A DNA stretch of 64,000 bases, taken from assembly GCA_026120185.1 (NCBI GenBank), contig JANUWF010001113.1, positions 62,001 to 126,000 on the forward strand, given 5' to 3'. The translations under genes were made by a program, and so were the position numbers. Shown here one piece after another: positions 33,943 to 46,249 of the stretch (positions are counted from its first letter, which is position 1; every line of letters begins with the position of its first letter). The DNA is from Voacanga thouarsii (Eukaryota > Streptophyta > Magnoliopsida > Gentianales > Apocynaceae). Under the pieces are notes generated by a model, which was not told the origin of the DNA, searched no databases, and saw nothing but the letters and a program-made list of their open reading frames with translations.

Positions 33943-35080
33943 TGATGTGTAAATTTTGGGTGCATAAAAATCATCAAATTTAAATCCATCATTTAGTCAA
34001 GTTTTAATTAAAACATTAATCTTAAAGTACACATACGAGTAAGTATACCCATCGTAAGCAAAGTATAGGGAATTAACGAGTATCGATCCTCAAAGGAACA
34101 AGTACACACTAATCACTTGTCATTTATTGTTTAATCAATCTAATAAAGTGAGAAAATAGGGGGGGGGGGAATAAAGAAATATATACAACTCAATGATGTA
34201 GGATTATGCAATTTAGACAATTATCCAAAAAAAATAAAATAAAATAATGAACCAACTTGCAATTCTCTCAATTAATTGTCATCTTGGCATCATGAAGAAA
34301 TGTAAAGTAAATTCAATCATTTGTCAATTTATGAACCTACTTAGATAAATTCCACTTCGTTTGTCAATCCATGGAATCCTATGTTTTGATTCATATTAAT
34401 AGATTTGTGAAGCAAGCTAACATAACCAAAACATGCATTAAGCTTATCCTTATATTTTGATTCAATTAATAGATTTTTCAATCAAGCCATCTTAACCAAA
34501 ATATGCATGAATCTCAATTCCTTAAAAATATGAAATTATATAATGACCCTATGTTAAGGTGACATCAACTTAACCTTTGATCACTTAGTTCTATAATCTT
34601 AACTTTGTTGTCAAATCCTTTAAGACTTAACAAATACAAAATCAATGCAATGAAACTCCTAACATCATTTTGTCGAAGTCAATTAGAAGAACTCAGATCA
34701 ATAACCAATTATAAAAAGTAATCAAATACCAAAGATGGCAAAGAATTTATCGAATACCTAAATCAACACAAAATCATGAATCCCAAAATAATATTAAATT
34801 ACAATAAAAACATTGAATACATCATTGTTTAAGGAAAAGAAAACAACGATAAAAGAAAACACTCATAAACAAGCCTCATTCTTCACCCTTGAGGACTTTC
34901 TTGAACAATCCTCCTTGATTGGGTGAACTCCTCCTTCAATGAGTGATTTGAGAATTGTTGAGTGTTGAAAAAACTGCTTGCTTTTCAAAGAAAATCAAAT
35001 GAAGATTGTTTGAAGGGAGCTAAAACGGTGAGTGAAGCAACATCCATTCTCTTGAGGCTATAAATTCTTGATTTGAAAAA
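33943..35080 (-). repeat. Family F Athila LTR, truncated
   Basis: Starts TGATGTGTAAATTTT and follows the left-edge LTR (296-1200) block by block, for example ttggcatcatgaag, gaccctatgtt and aaatcaatgcaatgaa. On the minus strand it runs from a TATA-like box (about 35059-35070) to the LTR 3' end, so R-U5 remains and U3 is missing. No primer site follows its inner end, so it is an LTR fragment. A G run lies at 34160-34169. Confidence 0.75.
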
Positions 35081-35430
35081 AAAGCACTAGTTTACTACTC
35101 GAGTTGTAGAAGCTTAGTGTCATGGAACATGAATTGCTTTGGTAATCTTGGCTTATATGAATTATATTGTCCAATTTCTATGATTGCAAGAATTGGTGAC
35201 TTTTTATGAATGAGAATGAACTTGTTTAACTTAACTTCGATGGCCTTGGTTATGTCTATCTAGATATGTGAGTATGCAAGAGCTTGGCTTGATTGAGAAA
35301 ATGTTACGTGGGATTCTTAGATTGAAAAAGAATAATGCCTTTACTATATTTGTCTTTAGCATATAAGTCATTCATTGTATGCTTGTTAAGTTGTTTAATG
35401 TTTTGTTTACTTGAGGACAAGCAAAAGCAT
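35081..35430 (+). other. E1 3' tail before polypurine tract
   Basis: T-rich non-coding sequence ending cttgaggacaagcaaaagc, the same closing phrase as Athila-2 has at 54419-54436. This shows E1 resumes after the copia-A and F fragments. The minus frame 35407-35676 runs into the LTR and is not a gene. Confidence 0.65.
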
Positions 35431-35444
35431 AAGTGTGGGGAAGT
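35431..35444 (+). other. E1 polypurine tract
   Basis: AAGTGTGGGGAAGT just before LTR start TGATAGGG. The Athila-2 tract at 54440-54454 has the same form. Confidence 0.85.
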
Positions 35445-36887
35445 TGATAGGGTTTGATTTAACCTGTATTTTTCTAGTCATTTGAATTAAATTGGTATTG
35501 TTTTGAACATAATGAATATTCAATTCCTCTATATTTTTTATGTTTTGATGACTTTTGGTTGTAGAAAGGTTTCCTTTGGACTTTGTGTAAAAATTGCAAA
35601 AAAAGAAGTTGAAATGAACAATTCCAACATAGAAGTAGTGCTGGCTTATAGCTTTCATCCTACCGCGATCTCTCACTAGAAAAATTAGGCAAAATAGAAG
35701 AATTCAAAGTCTAGGATTGGTGAAACAGAGGTGACTTGGTGCCGACAAAAAAAGCTAAATTGATGCCAGGTCCTGCACTATTTTAAGGCAGCGAGGAATC
35801 CTTTTTGGAGCAGATTTTAGAAATTGCTAACGATGTTTTTTGGAAACATACTCAAGGATGGAAAATGACTCTATTGAACTAAATTTTGTGTCCAAAAGAC
35901 CTATTTAAACAATGGAAAATCAAGGAAAACATATGGTGAATTGAGAATCAAGGATAAAAAGCTAATTGATGAATTCATCATCCAATGATTATTATTTTGT
36001 AGAAGTCTTCATTGGATAGAAAGAATGGCTTGTTTATGAGTTCTATTCTTTTCATTTGTTTTTCTTTTGTTGAACAATATTGATTTTAGCATTTTAATTG
36101 TATTTAGAAGGATTATTTAAAGTTTATGACTTTATATTGATTTCGGTTATTTTTGCCGATTATTTTGACAGTTTCTAGTATTGATTACTTGGCTTTTATT
36201 AGAAGAATTGATCGGTTTTTTCTTCCTTCTAATTAATGAGAGAGAGAGAGAGAGAGAGAGAGATTGGGAGTGGTTTTAATTTAGTTAATTCTATATTGGT
36301 CATTAACTTGAAAGAAAGGTTAGGATAGGAACTTAAGTAATTAGGGTTTAGTTAATGTCACCTAGAGATAGGGATGTTAATTAATTTCATGTTTAATGTC
36401 ACCTAGAGATAGGGATAGACATTGAGGATTTATCTTTCATGCATTCTTTGGTTGTTTTGGTGACGTAGAGGTATCAACTAAATTGACCTAAGGATGGTAA
36501 ATCCATAATTTGAGACAAGTGGAATCTACTTTATAGTTCTTTTGTGTTGCTAGCGTCGTAATTGGTTGCTATAATTTCCAACTTAATCATTGCCATATTT
36601 TTAAGTAATTCTAGGTAAGTACATATTTTTCCATCATTGTTCTTGCTTATGTCTTGTATATAGTTTACTTAAGTTTTATCACTTTGTTTAATCAGGCTGA
36701 ACAATGAATAAAAAATAATTAAAGGCAGTTGTTCTTTGAGGATCGATACTCGTTGATTCTATATATGCCTTACAATGACTATACCTGTTCTATATATGTG
36801 GTTTTGCAGTAGACATTTTAATAAAACTTGACTGGGAAAGCACCTGCATGTGAATGATTTTTATATGCCCAAATTTAATACACATCA
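35445..36887 (+). repeat. E1 3' LTR
   Basis: About 1.44 kb, TGATAGGGTTTGATT to CACATCA. TATTTAAA promoter-like box near 35901, a GA microsatellite at 36236-36262, and a faint GGCGCC-type module at 35633-35675. TSD CCTTT at 36888-36892. Confidence 0.87.
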
Positions 36888-37726
36888 CCTTTCAAGCCAA
36901 CAAATGAACAACGCCAATGTAGAACAAGGTAATCAAGATGTGGGGGATTACAAGAAGCCTCCAAGAAGCCTAAGATAGGCCAAAACACAAGTGGAGAGCT
37001 AAGGGAAGTTAGGGGAACCAAGGAAGATGGTATGGAGATCATGGAGCTAAAGTTGTGCAGAATGGTCATTGTTCATCTAGTAAAGGACCACTGCTGACTT
37101 GTGTAGCAAAAACATGCTAAGTTTTGCAAGAAGATTACTGTTCCTAGTAGAGTAGAACCGACACCAGCTTAGAGTGCTTAACTGGCGTTGGCTCAATACT
37201 AAAAAGTGTAGAATCTCTTATGTTTTGTTCTATTTTTCTAGCCGTATTTTATATATAACATTTTATGTTGTAATAGTAAGAAAAGACCATTGTATTTTGT
37301 GAGAAAAATAAGTACTCCTAGAGAGTTTAGTGAGGTGATTCCTCTTGGGCAATCTTCTCTTGATCAAGACAAAATATTAAGGTCTAGTCCTTCCCTTTGA
37401 TTCAAGTTTCTAAACCTACAAAAGATAATTCAATTAGTTTTATTTTGATTGGTGTTAGAAGTTGTATTTCTAAGGGTTTTCAAGAAAATTTTGTTAGCTA
37501 CCTAAATCTTCTATCTCTTATATGCTTAATCTCTTGTAGATTATATGTGTTAAAGTATTTATTTAGTAGACTTATTTCAATAGATTTAGAGTTTTTGGCT
37601 GTTTCAATAACCTAAGTTTCTATCTCTTGAAAAATTAGTTGTGTTTGCTTATTTTTTGAAAGCTAAATCTTCGATTTGAATTTCAAAAAAATCTTAATTT
37701 TTTATGAGCCTTCGGAGCTCATATCA
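36888..37726 (+). repeat. E0 5' LTR, second part
   Basis: Resumes with cctttcaagccaac exactly where the intact E0 3' LTR goes on at 62034. It contains a TATA box (ttatatataac near 37250) and a paired module at 37146-37195 (GAACCGACACCAGC then AACTGGCGTTGGC). It ends GCTCATATCA. The 36875-37069 (minus) and 37397-37615 frames have counterparts of other lengths in the 3' LTR and are not genes. Confidence 0.85.
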
Positions 37727-38257
37727 AATAAGTGTTAGAGTAAGGTGTAGTCTTAATTCTACTCAATGCTAGATCTACAAGGAAGAGCTTCAAAAGTATG
37801 AAAGTTAAAGTGCAAATCTCATATTTAAGAAGAAGCCACAAAAAGGGTAAGATTTCTTTGTGATTTCTTTTGTTTTTCATGTGGAATTTGTTCCTTGATG
37901 TTATGATGATCGTTGGGAATGAATTTGACTTGAAATGTGTTGAAAATTAGCTTGGAAAGGGTGGAAACTGCTGGTAATAATTTTTCACTTCCGTAGCTAT
38001 TTTCTTGCTAATATTTAAATGTTCAAAAATCCAATTTATGCTATAGATTTATTGTGAAATTGATCCTACATGATATAATGAGTTTTGGAAATCATTTGGT
38101 GTGAGATTTTTCTGCATTTGGAGCTTAAACAAGGTTGAAATTGCATTGTGAAATTTGATTGAAAGTTGTGATTCCAATGTGTTTGATAAAAGTACTAAGA
38201 GAAAATTTTAACTTTGCATAGCAAGAGTTTGATGAAATTCTTCTGAGATAGCTTGTA
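37727..38257 (+). other. E0 leader, with a weak iMet-like primer site
   Basis: Immediately after the LTR, aagtgttagagtaagg (37730-37745) is a distant match to the iMet primer site (about 7 of 12 core bases). The rest is non-coding leader, cut at 38257 by chromo-M. TTGTA at 38253-38257 is the left TSD candidate for that insertion. Confidence 0.45.
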
Positions 38258-40075
38258 TGTAATACCCCACTACCAATGTACCCCAAAATAGGCGGGGATG
38301 TCGTCTCGTCCTTAGGACAAGCTGTCTTTATAACTAGATAATAGAAAACGTAGAAGGAAATAAATTTAAAATAAATTTATTACAATCCCAAAACAATACT
38401 TATATAAGTCTTGCAACAAATATAAGTTAAATAAAATCTCCAATAATAAATATATCAAAATAAGTCTTCCAAGCTCATGGCAACTTAAGTAAATAACATT
38501 CGAAGCAGGACCGACCTGAAGACATGATATAAAAAGGTGTGAGAAACATTTCTTAGTAAGTCTTGTGTGTGCTCATGGAATTTCAGGAAAAGAAATTCCT
38601 GTATGCAAGTTTCGAACAAATCATAATAAAAAGTCTGCAAGTCCAGAAATTTATCATTGAACACTAAGTGGTGTTTTATCAGTATTTATAAAGTAAAAGT
38701 GCTCAACTTGTAAAGAAATAACTACTTAAATAAAGCTGACTATAAAGCCATGCATCATGAATGGACATGGCACTGCACTTTGTGCTCCATGACAAGAGAA
38801 CGGTCAGGATGCCACATTATGGGCGTCATGACAAGAGAATGATCAGGATGCCACACTTTAGGCATTCTAATACAAGATGGGTGTATGACCCACCGGGTGA
38901 GATACTCCTCTATTTCTACACCAAACTTACTGGTTGTCCACTCCGAAAATAAACAATCCACTAGAAAAGTACTCCTAGCTCAGACTGTCCTGACCAACAA
39001 GAATTGTCATCTTGTCTAGGTAGAGCTCACCCCTCAGAGGTGGCCTCCTGCAGAGAGACTTACCCAGCCCTTCAAAGACTATTCCTAGTAGTCTATCCTT
39101 ATTGAGTACTCAACGTTGTATTTGTCCCTTTTGGAAAAAGAAGAATCATCCAAAGTGTTTTCTTTGAAATAATAATTATGGTTTACAAAATTCTTTCAAA
39201 ATTGGTTTTTAGGTAAGGTATAGCTTTTTGTTTAAAATTGCTTGCTCAACTTGAAATAGTTTGATAGAATGGAAAAGGAAAAGAAAACTGTCCATAATTG
39301 CATCCTATGTACATTTCCACGTATACAACACATTTTGACTTGCTGAAGTGATTTTGATCTTCAAACAGCTTTATGCAAGGACTTACTTGATCTTTTACTT
39401 TTCCTTGACACAATAGCCTTCCAAGCTGGTTCAAAGAAAACCAACCCCGCCTAGGGTAAATATAGGGTATAAGTCACCATTAGTGCACAACTAAGCAACA
39501 CATTTGCATAGGTACAAATAACTCCCAACTTAACATGCTTAGGTCAACTAGTTACAACAACATCTAGTTATGACATCAAAGCCTTAAGCGACATCATTAA
39601 TTGCTAAACCATTTCATAGAATAAGATGAATTTGATAAATCAAAATAATATAGGTGTTGCAAATAATAAATAACAAATTATAACAATATTTATTTATTAA
39701 TAAACAATAATAATTATAAATAATAGTAATTGTAAATAAAACGAGTGATAAGTTATAAGCACTATTAATAATAAATTCTAAATAATATTGGTAATAAATA
39801 ATAAATAATACTATTAAAAAATAATAAGTAATATTAATAATGGATGAATAATTTTAGTAATAAATAATATTAATAATAAATGAATTATTCTAAAAATAAT
39901 ATGAATATAAAACACATTTGATATCAATTAATTCCAATATATTATTTGTATTTAATAATGTTTAATAAAAAAATATTTTTATTTATTTATCTAATAAAAT
40001 AATAATATTTGAAGTAATTATTAATTTCAAAAATATTTAATGTTGTCCAAAATCAATAAATTAAATTAAACCATG

Positions 40076-40077
<2 letters not shown>

Positions 40078-40166
<89 letters not shown>
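40078..40166. repeat. AAT microsatellite in chromo-M 3' LTR
   Basis: Pure (AAT) array of about 29 units. The same spot in the 5' LTR (57235-57412) is a three-part GAT/AAT/AGT array, so the two LTRs changed independently after insertion. Confidence 0.95.
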
Positions 40167-40167
<1 letters not shown>

Positions 40168-42311
40168 GTAGTTCTAACAATAATTTTTAATGACCATAGT
40201 GAATTACAAGTACACAAATTTATATATATTCATACACACATATATTTAATAAATAACATTTTGATTTGCCCAAAAATAGACTTATATTAGCAATACTATT
40301 ATCTAGAGATTTATTGACAAAAACTAACATCATGAAGGCATAATAAAAAAATGGCGGTATAATGTCCATCACACATAAAAACATCCACACTAGTGACGCA
40401 AAGCCTTTAATCATAATGAATATACAATAATCTCAAAGCATAATCCAACAATAGCTCTAAAGCCTCAATATTCATTTCAATCTTCATGTTTTAAAATTAT
40501 TCCCTTCACTGACATACATATCTCCAACCAAATACTATTCAATCAACCCATTAAATCAATCATCTAAAAGCTTTGAGTTTGAAAATTTAAGGAGAAGGTC
40601 CTGAAAGAAATGTCGTTTTGTCCAATGAAGGCCCTTGAGTGCTTGAGGAGTCCTTCGTTGATTGAAGTATGTTCAAGAATGGCCACCAATGGTTCGGCCA
40701 AGAGAGAGAGAGAGAGAGAATGATTAGGACGACGACGAAATGGTGATGACGAAGTGAAGAAGGATCATGGTGATTAATTTTACCTTCTTGATGTTCTTCT
40801 TGTTCTTGGACAAAAAGCTCATTTAATCCAAATAGAAAATCAACTTTGGTGTTTTTAATGTTATGAAGTGTGCTATGGATGAGTATAGGTTGAATCCTTG
40901 TTGGTATGAGAGTCTTTGGAGTGATTTAGGATTAATAGAGGTGATTGGAGGTTAAAGAAGTTTAGTGTGTGTTCTTAGTGTTCATGGTGTTCTTGAGAAC
41001 ACAAGAGGAAATTGAGAGAAAATGATTTGTAGGTGTCTGGTGAATGATAGCCGATTGGCCTAGCTAAACAGGAGAGTTTCGGTTATCCAAGGAAGAGAGA
41101 GAGAGTTCAGCTATTTTGAATTTTAAAGTGAGAAAAATGTGGAGATGTTAGAGGTAGAAGATTTGGTAATGGTATTTTCTCCTTGAAGATTTCTTGTCCT
41201 TCAATGGTGGGTGGCTAAACTAGCTATATTTTGATCAAGAAATGAAGGATGGTTTCAGCCTTATAGCTGGCCAAAAATGGATGTACAAGAGCAGAGAAAA
41301 CTCTAGTTTGATCATCTAGCTAGGTGAGAGTTTAATGGAGGAAAATCTGGAATTTAATTTTCAAGTTTGAAAAGTTTTGAATGGAGTAAAGATAGGAGTG
41401 TTCCGAGGTGTGTTAATAGAGCTCTAATGGCCATGGTAGATGAAGAAGACAAGGTGTTCTATCCATGGCTACAAGGTGGCCGAAAATATGAAGAAGATTG
41501 ATGCAGAAGTCGGTTCTTGTCTTGGTTAGCCTAGCTGGAAAAATTCTGGAATGTAGCTACAAGAATTCTTGGGATTTGGAAGGATTTTGAGAACCACTTT
41601 AAAATGGATTTGTAGCTGAAATCTAGGAGTGTTTGAAGGTCCATTAATGGTGGTTTTCTAGCCATTATCTCGGAGAAGAATGAGGAAAGTTTTATGTGTT
41701 CTTATGCATAAATGGATGGCTCAATATTTATGTCTATGTCTTGGTAGTTCGCTGGAAAATTTCTGGTTTGGTAGGGCTTGTTCAAGTTGCGAAATTCCAA
41801 GCTATTTCCAAATTTCTTATCTACATAAAATGGTTGGTTGCTAGCAAGAATTATATAGGAAAAGGTTGCTGCAATTATTGAAAATCAGGCAAGAAGAATT
41901 GCTGGAAAATTTCTAGATTTTTTACCAAAACAAGAACAAGAAGAAAATGGAGTTATTGGAAGAAAAGCTATAGTGATTTAATTGAAAACCTCCTTCCTAT
42001 TTTACTTCCTCAAATTCGGTCATCCTCCTATCCCCAAAGGCTAGAAATTTTGAAAATTCAAGCCAAGAATTATCCAAGACATTTTATAGAAATTGAAAAG
42101 AATTAAAGAAATATGAGTAGTTTAAATTTAAATAGGTTAGGACAAGGCTTGCTAAAATAATGGAGACCAACACTCTTCTAGATTTTCTTCTAGGATAAGA
42201 TCACATGGTTAGGACATTACCATTGTATCTTCCTTAAGACAACATTCCTAGCTTTAAGGAATGTAAGAAAAGAGAAATTCAAACATTGGTTAGGATAATT
42301 AAGAATAAAAC

Positions 42312-42390
42312 TTAGGTGATGAGATTTGAACTCAAGACCTTAGAGATTAAATCACAAAGCTCTAACCACTTAACCACACTAACTCTTGCT
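42312..42390 (-). other. tRNA-like A-box/B-box segment in chromo-M LTR
   Basis: On the minus strand TGTGGTTAAGTGGTTAGAGC (A-box-like, 42360-42379) is followed by a B-box-like GAGTTCAAATCTC (42321-42333). Layout equals the copy at 7568-7626. It resembles a tRNA D arm and T arm, but acceptor pairing is poor and there is no CCA-ready end. It may be a captured tRNA or SINE head. Confidence 0.5.
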
Positions 42391-42626
42391 CTTATTTTCC
42401 CAACCAAATTCACTTTCTTTCTAAGCCTCAAGCATTCTTCCTAATTTGACCTTAAGCAAAATTTCCTTTCTACCCATACTACTTGACAAGCATAAATAAA
42501 CCGTATAACCCTTATATCACAATTCTAAGGCATACAAATTCTTCCAAGAAATATATTTTTATGTAATATGATATGATATGCACCCCATCCATCTAACTCT
42601 AGGGTAGGTTTAGGTGGTGTTTTACA

Positions 42627-43060
42627 TCCTCCACTCTTTAGAAGAATTTCGTCCCGAAATTCAGCGCGTATCTTTTTCTTAAATTAGGATATTTATGGTT
42701 CATCCATTCTTCCGCTTCCCACATGGCAGTTTATGTGCTGACATGCTGACCTCAAATTAAACCCATAAATATTTGAAACTTTGCCCAAAACCGCGATGTA
42801 GACCTCGGGTCTCAGTCAAAGACAATACTTGAGGGTACTCCATGCAACTTGCTACGTCTCATATATATATCTGAGCTAACGTCTCCATAAAGTCCCTTAC
42901 ACTTACAGGGATAAGGTGCGCTATCTTCACCAGTTGATTAACCACTATGCAAATGGCATTCTTTTGGGTCTTTGACATAGGTAAGCCGGTGACAAAATCC
43001 ATCGTTACCTCCTCCCATTTCTGTTTTGGTATTGGCAATGATTCAATAATCTAACTGACT
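42627..43060 (-). pseudogene. pol: chromo-M integrase core and C-terminus, broken
   Basis: Minus frame: KWEEVTMDFVTGLP (about 42978-43019) is the chromovirus integrase core start with its first catalytic Asp; NAICIVVNQLVKIAHLIPV follows, then a segment matching the second catalytic region with its Asp lost. Near 42640-42730 the C-terminal WEAEEWMNHKYPNL and NFGTKFF segments appear, as found after the chromodomain. The region between has been deleted. The polypurine tract AGAGTGGAGGA (42627-42637) abuts the LTR. Confidence 0.72.
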
Positions 43061-44100
43061 TCTTGTGTTTTGTGATACTCCCATAACATTTTTACCTTTG
43101 GTATCTACTTATTCCGAAGAGTCTTGATGCTTCGATTTAAAATTTTAATCGGTTTCCCATGTGACTCAAATTAGGTTGCAATAGCAAAAGCTCGTCTTTA
43201 AAACATGTTCTGGATCAAGATCGTATATTTTTAGCTAAGATATTTGAAACATGACTCTTAATCTCAACAAAATATCTAGCAAGTCCAATCTGTAGATGAC
43301 CATCCCAACAGTCTCTTCCTATCATTCGCATAGCTCTTCTGCTGACTCTGAGTTGCCGTTAATCCTTCTCTTGTTATTGTTACCTTGTTTGCCATTTCTT
43401 CAACAGAAACTTCATTGGATTTGATAACCTGTTTATCTTCTATTTATCCCTACTATAACGGTACTTGACATTTTTGGCTTTGTATCGCTTCATATAGCCC
43501 ATAACAATAGAAGATTGGTAATTGTTACTGCAGGCCTACTTTCATACAGTCACACATTCAGTCCATTTATCAACAAAGTCCAGTATACATGCCCTAAGCA
43601 TGTCCTTCAGTATCTGGATAAGTCTCATTGATCGACTTTCAATTTTGAGGATATGCAGTAGCACAGAACTTTTAAGTTGATCTCATTATCTCTAGGAACT
43701 TAGACTAAAATCTTGCAGTAAACCTAGGATCCTGCTTAGATACAATATTTGATGACATCTCATGTAGCTTCTACTTGGGCTAGGGCTATCTTAAAACTGC
43801 CCCTGATTACCTCTCACTCTAGAAATAGAACTATGCTCGACTAAACTTTTACTTACTAAACTTAACGAAAATTTATGCTACCTCCACTTTTTAACTCTAA
43901 TTTCAACTATCCCATGTCCTTAATGGTATTCAAAATACCTCAGGCATTGTCAAAATGGTAACCGCAAAATTATCGAAACAGGATTGCAATCTTATGCATG
44001 TACTCCATAAGCATTACAGCATTTGTCAATCAATATGACATCACCACCCGAACTTAGTATTTATTCCCAATGCTAGTCGCAATCTCAAGTATATCTCCTT
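43061..44100 (-). pseudogene. pol: chromo-M pol, heavily decayed
   Basis: Should hold RNase H and the integrase zinc region by position. I can see only scattered resemblance and many stops. No frame above 60 codons. Confidence 0.4.
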
Positions 44101-44330
44101 CCCAAATTCACACTTAATGCTATCGCTATCTCAGGTCTAACATAGGAGTGACCATATATATCCTTGATGACCAAACTATTCAATATTCTCTGGTCTATAC
44201 ATAGCTTTAAAATTCCATCATTTTCTTATACCATTACTACTGGGTCCCACGGGCTACAACACCAGGCTAGATATCCTTAGTATTCCTTCAACAACAGTTT
44301 ATGAACCTTCGCTCTTAGTGTTATACTCTA
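44100..44330 (-). pseudogene. pol: chromo-M reverse transcriptase fragment
   Basis: Minus frame near 44160-44255 reads CCSPWDPVVMV, a stop, ENDGILKLCIDQRILN, the start of the gypsy reverse transcriptase palm. The catalytic YxDD is not found downstream (lower coordinates), so the domain is incomplete. Confidence 0.6.
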
Positions 44331-45390
44331 CACTTCCTTCACCTACCTCTTCAAAAATTTAATCATACACATCTGATCCCTAAAAATGCATTATTCTATC
44401 TCTATAACCAACTTAACTCCTTGCTTCGACAATCAATCCTTGTCTAATATGCTACCATAATCCTCAAAAGAAAGACAAGTCAAATTCCCAATAAATTTTG
44501 CTTCTCTAGCCAAAATTTCATCTCGCAAATCAAACTTATAGATCCCTACTTCCTTGCACGATGAGGAATGCTTAAACAATTAATAAGAAAATCTATAACT
44601 ATTTGTAAGTTGATAGATTCAACTCTTATGGTCTAGCTTAACACTACTCAAATGAATAGCACACTACACAATATATATAGGCTATGCAGAACAAATGCCA
44701 AAGAGCAAATTCTTTTAGGAGAAATAAAGAATTAACCTGGCACCAAGGCTGCATCCGATCTCACGTCCTCTCTGCTCAACTAACTTAGCCTTAACTTATT
44801 TCCTCCAATAATTACCTTTCTTTAATTGGCTGAATTCAGCGGTGGGGTCTACATCGGGCCTGTCCAGCTGTCACATTAGAAGATTCCCTAGGTTCTGTAT
44901 TTTGTTCTTCTTTATGCTTTTTTTTTTTTCATATTTGGTTGCAAGTGCTTTGTTAGCTCATCTTCAGGTATTAAGGGTTTTCTAACATGACCAGTTCTGC
45001 CCATTGTTGTAATTTTATGACTAGGTTCCATCTTCGATCATTATCACCACAATTATAGGCCACCAAATGCATACATATGAATACAAACATATAACGCAAA
45101 TATAACATTTATAACTTTTGCTCACTTATTGAACATATGAGAGTATTTTTTTTTTTTAACAAGTGAAATACTCAGATGTTTTATTCAAAATAAATCACAC
45201 TTCAACAAAAAAAAATATATATATATGGATATCATAGATGATACCTCTATAGGAATTCGATACTCATATATAAGAAAGTAAATAAAACCATGAACTAAAT
45301 AAATAGATTCCCTAATCAACAAATTGCACCACAAATCCACTAAGTCTTTTCGTTGCTCTAGTCGTCACTCGAGGAATTGGAAATAGATTC
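44331..45390. other. chromo-M internal, unassigned
   Basis: Expected to contain protease and part of gag, but no motif survives that I can name. Contains a T run at 44920-44931, another at 45148-45159 and an AT run at 45216-45226. Confidence 0.35.
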
Positions 45391-46130
45391 TTCAAACAAT
45401 CATTCTATTCTCTTCCAGTAGTATATTCCCAATCTGAACCAAGTGTACAACCATTAGTGCCACTTTTCCTAGACTTTCCTCTTCCTGCCATTTTCCCCTA
45501 TCCTTCGTCCCTAAGACTAACTCCCGAAGTGATCTCATTCCTGGTGTGAGTCTATCATTCTGACTGGGTCCCTCATTACTTAACTCCTCAAAGTCGAAGC
45601 CAAAATGGGTAATGCCAGTCTCTCCTGTTGGTGGAGTCCAAGAAGGCTCAACTATCCCCTCTTTCTTCTCATCAGACTCTTCCACCCCCCTTCTATCTCA
45701 CTCTCAAAATCATTCGTCTCTTCTCCTCCCTCATTGTCAGCATCACTCAGTTCCTCACCTCCCTCACCGTCAACATCACCCATCTCCTCTTCTCCCTCAC
45801 TACCTAAGTCAAGATAAGGAACTTCCTCCTTAGCCTCTCTATATAAGACTAAATCAACCGCTGGTATAAGAGGGTCTACTGTTTACATATCCTCAACTTA
45901 TCCTTCCTGCTCGGGTAACTCTAGTTCAACAACCTCAACAACCATATTCTCTTCCTTACCATCATTTTGCACAATAGGGTTGGAAACCTCAATCTCCATC
46001 TCACTATCATTACTCTATAACTCAAACCAATCTAACCTATGTTCAGGTTCCGCGCCCGAAGGGGATAGGTCCACTACAGGAACTAAAGCAGGTATTCTAC
46101 CACACATAAAAGGCCAATCTCGGGTAACAG
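45391..46130 (-). pseudogene. Acidic ORF remnants near chromo-M primer site (gag region)
   Basis: 45392-45685 (minus, 97 codons) is Glu-rich (MEESDEKKEG at the start). Upstream on the minus strand, about 45700-45830 in another frame, is a striking Glu/Gly/Asp repeat (units like EGGEELSDADN). Together they look like one acidic protein split by a frameshift. Position just inside the primer site suggests the start of gag, but I do not recognise a gag domain. The plus-strand frames at 45605-45833 are its antisense shadows. Confidence 0.45.
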
Positions 46131-46236
46131 ACACGAATCTCCTAACCATCTAACAAACAGAACACATAAACTAGCATTAGAGATTATAAAGCTTAATGTA
46201 ATAAATTCAAATATTGTCAATAGCTGCCTAAATTTA

Positions 46237-46249
46237 GGCTCTGATACTA
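46237..46249 (-). other. chromo-M primer binding site, iMet type
   Basis: Minus strand TAGTATCAGAGCC, one base off the iMet consensus, two bases from the LTR border at 46252. Confidence 0.8.

Larger units (their letters stand above)
9477..36887 (+). mobile_element. E1: Athila-like element lacking pol
   Basis: Paired LTRs of the same family (9477-10892 and 35445-36887), a tRNA-Asp-like primer site after the first and a polypurine tract before the second. The right flank CCTTT (36888-36892) and left flank CTCTT are a decayed TSD; the undisturbed E0 3' LTR at 62026-62050 shows the site without the insert, confirming the borders. Internal order is leader, broken gag (11175-12605), spacer, env-like ORF (about 13760-14400), then the nested copia-A block, then the element tail. 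No protease, reverse transcriptase or integrase of Athila type lies between gag and the env-like ORF, so pol was lost before or after insertion. The LTRs are clearly diverged, so this is an old copy. Confidence 0.8.
38258..42626 (-). repeat. chromo-M 3' LTR
   Basis: Plus-strand ends TGTAATACCCCAC and GGTGGTGTTTTACA. Contains the small hairpin near the element-sense 3' end (cgtccttaggacaag, 38307-38321), an AT-rich belt at 39640-40070, an AAT microsatellite, GA runs and a tRNA-like segment at 42312-42390. The plus-strand frame 41696-41881 and minus frames such as 38755-38961 and 39246-39434 show no protein family. Confidence 0.88.

Noticed and set aside
36875..37069. Minus frame with a similar partner at 62013-62219
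   Set aside because: Similarity arises because both lie in copies of the E0 LTR; lengths and ends differ, no coding constraint.
42312..42390. A genuine tRNA gene on the minus strand
   Set aside because: A-box and B-box are present but acceptor and anticodon stems do not pair well and it lies inside an LTR; kept as tRNA-like only.
45605..45833. Ser/Pro-rich plus-strand frames
   Set aside because: Antisense shadows of the acidic minus-strand frame in the chromo-M gag region.
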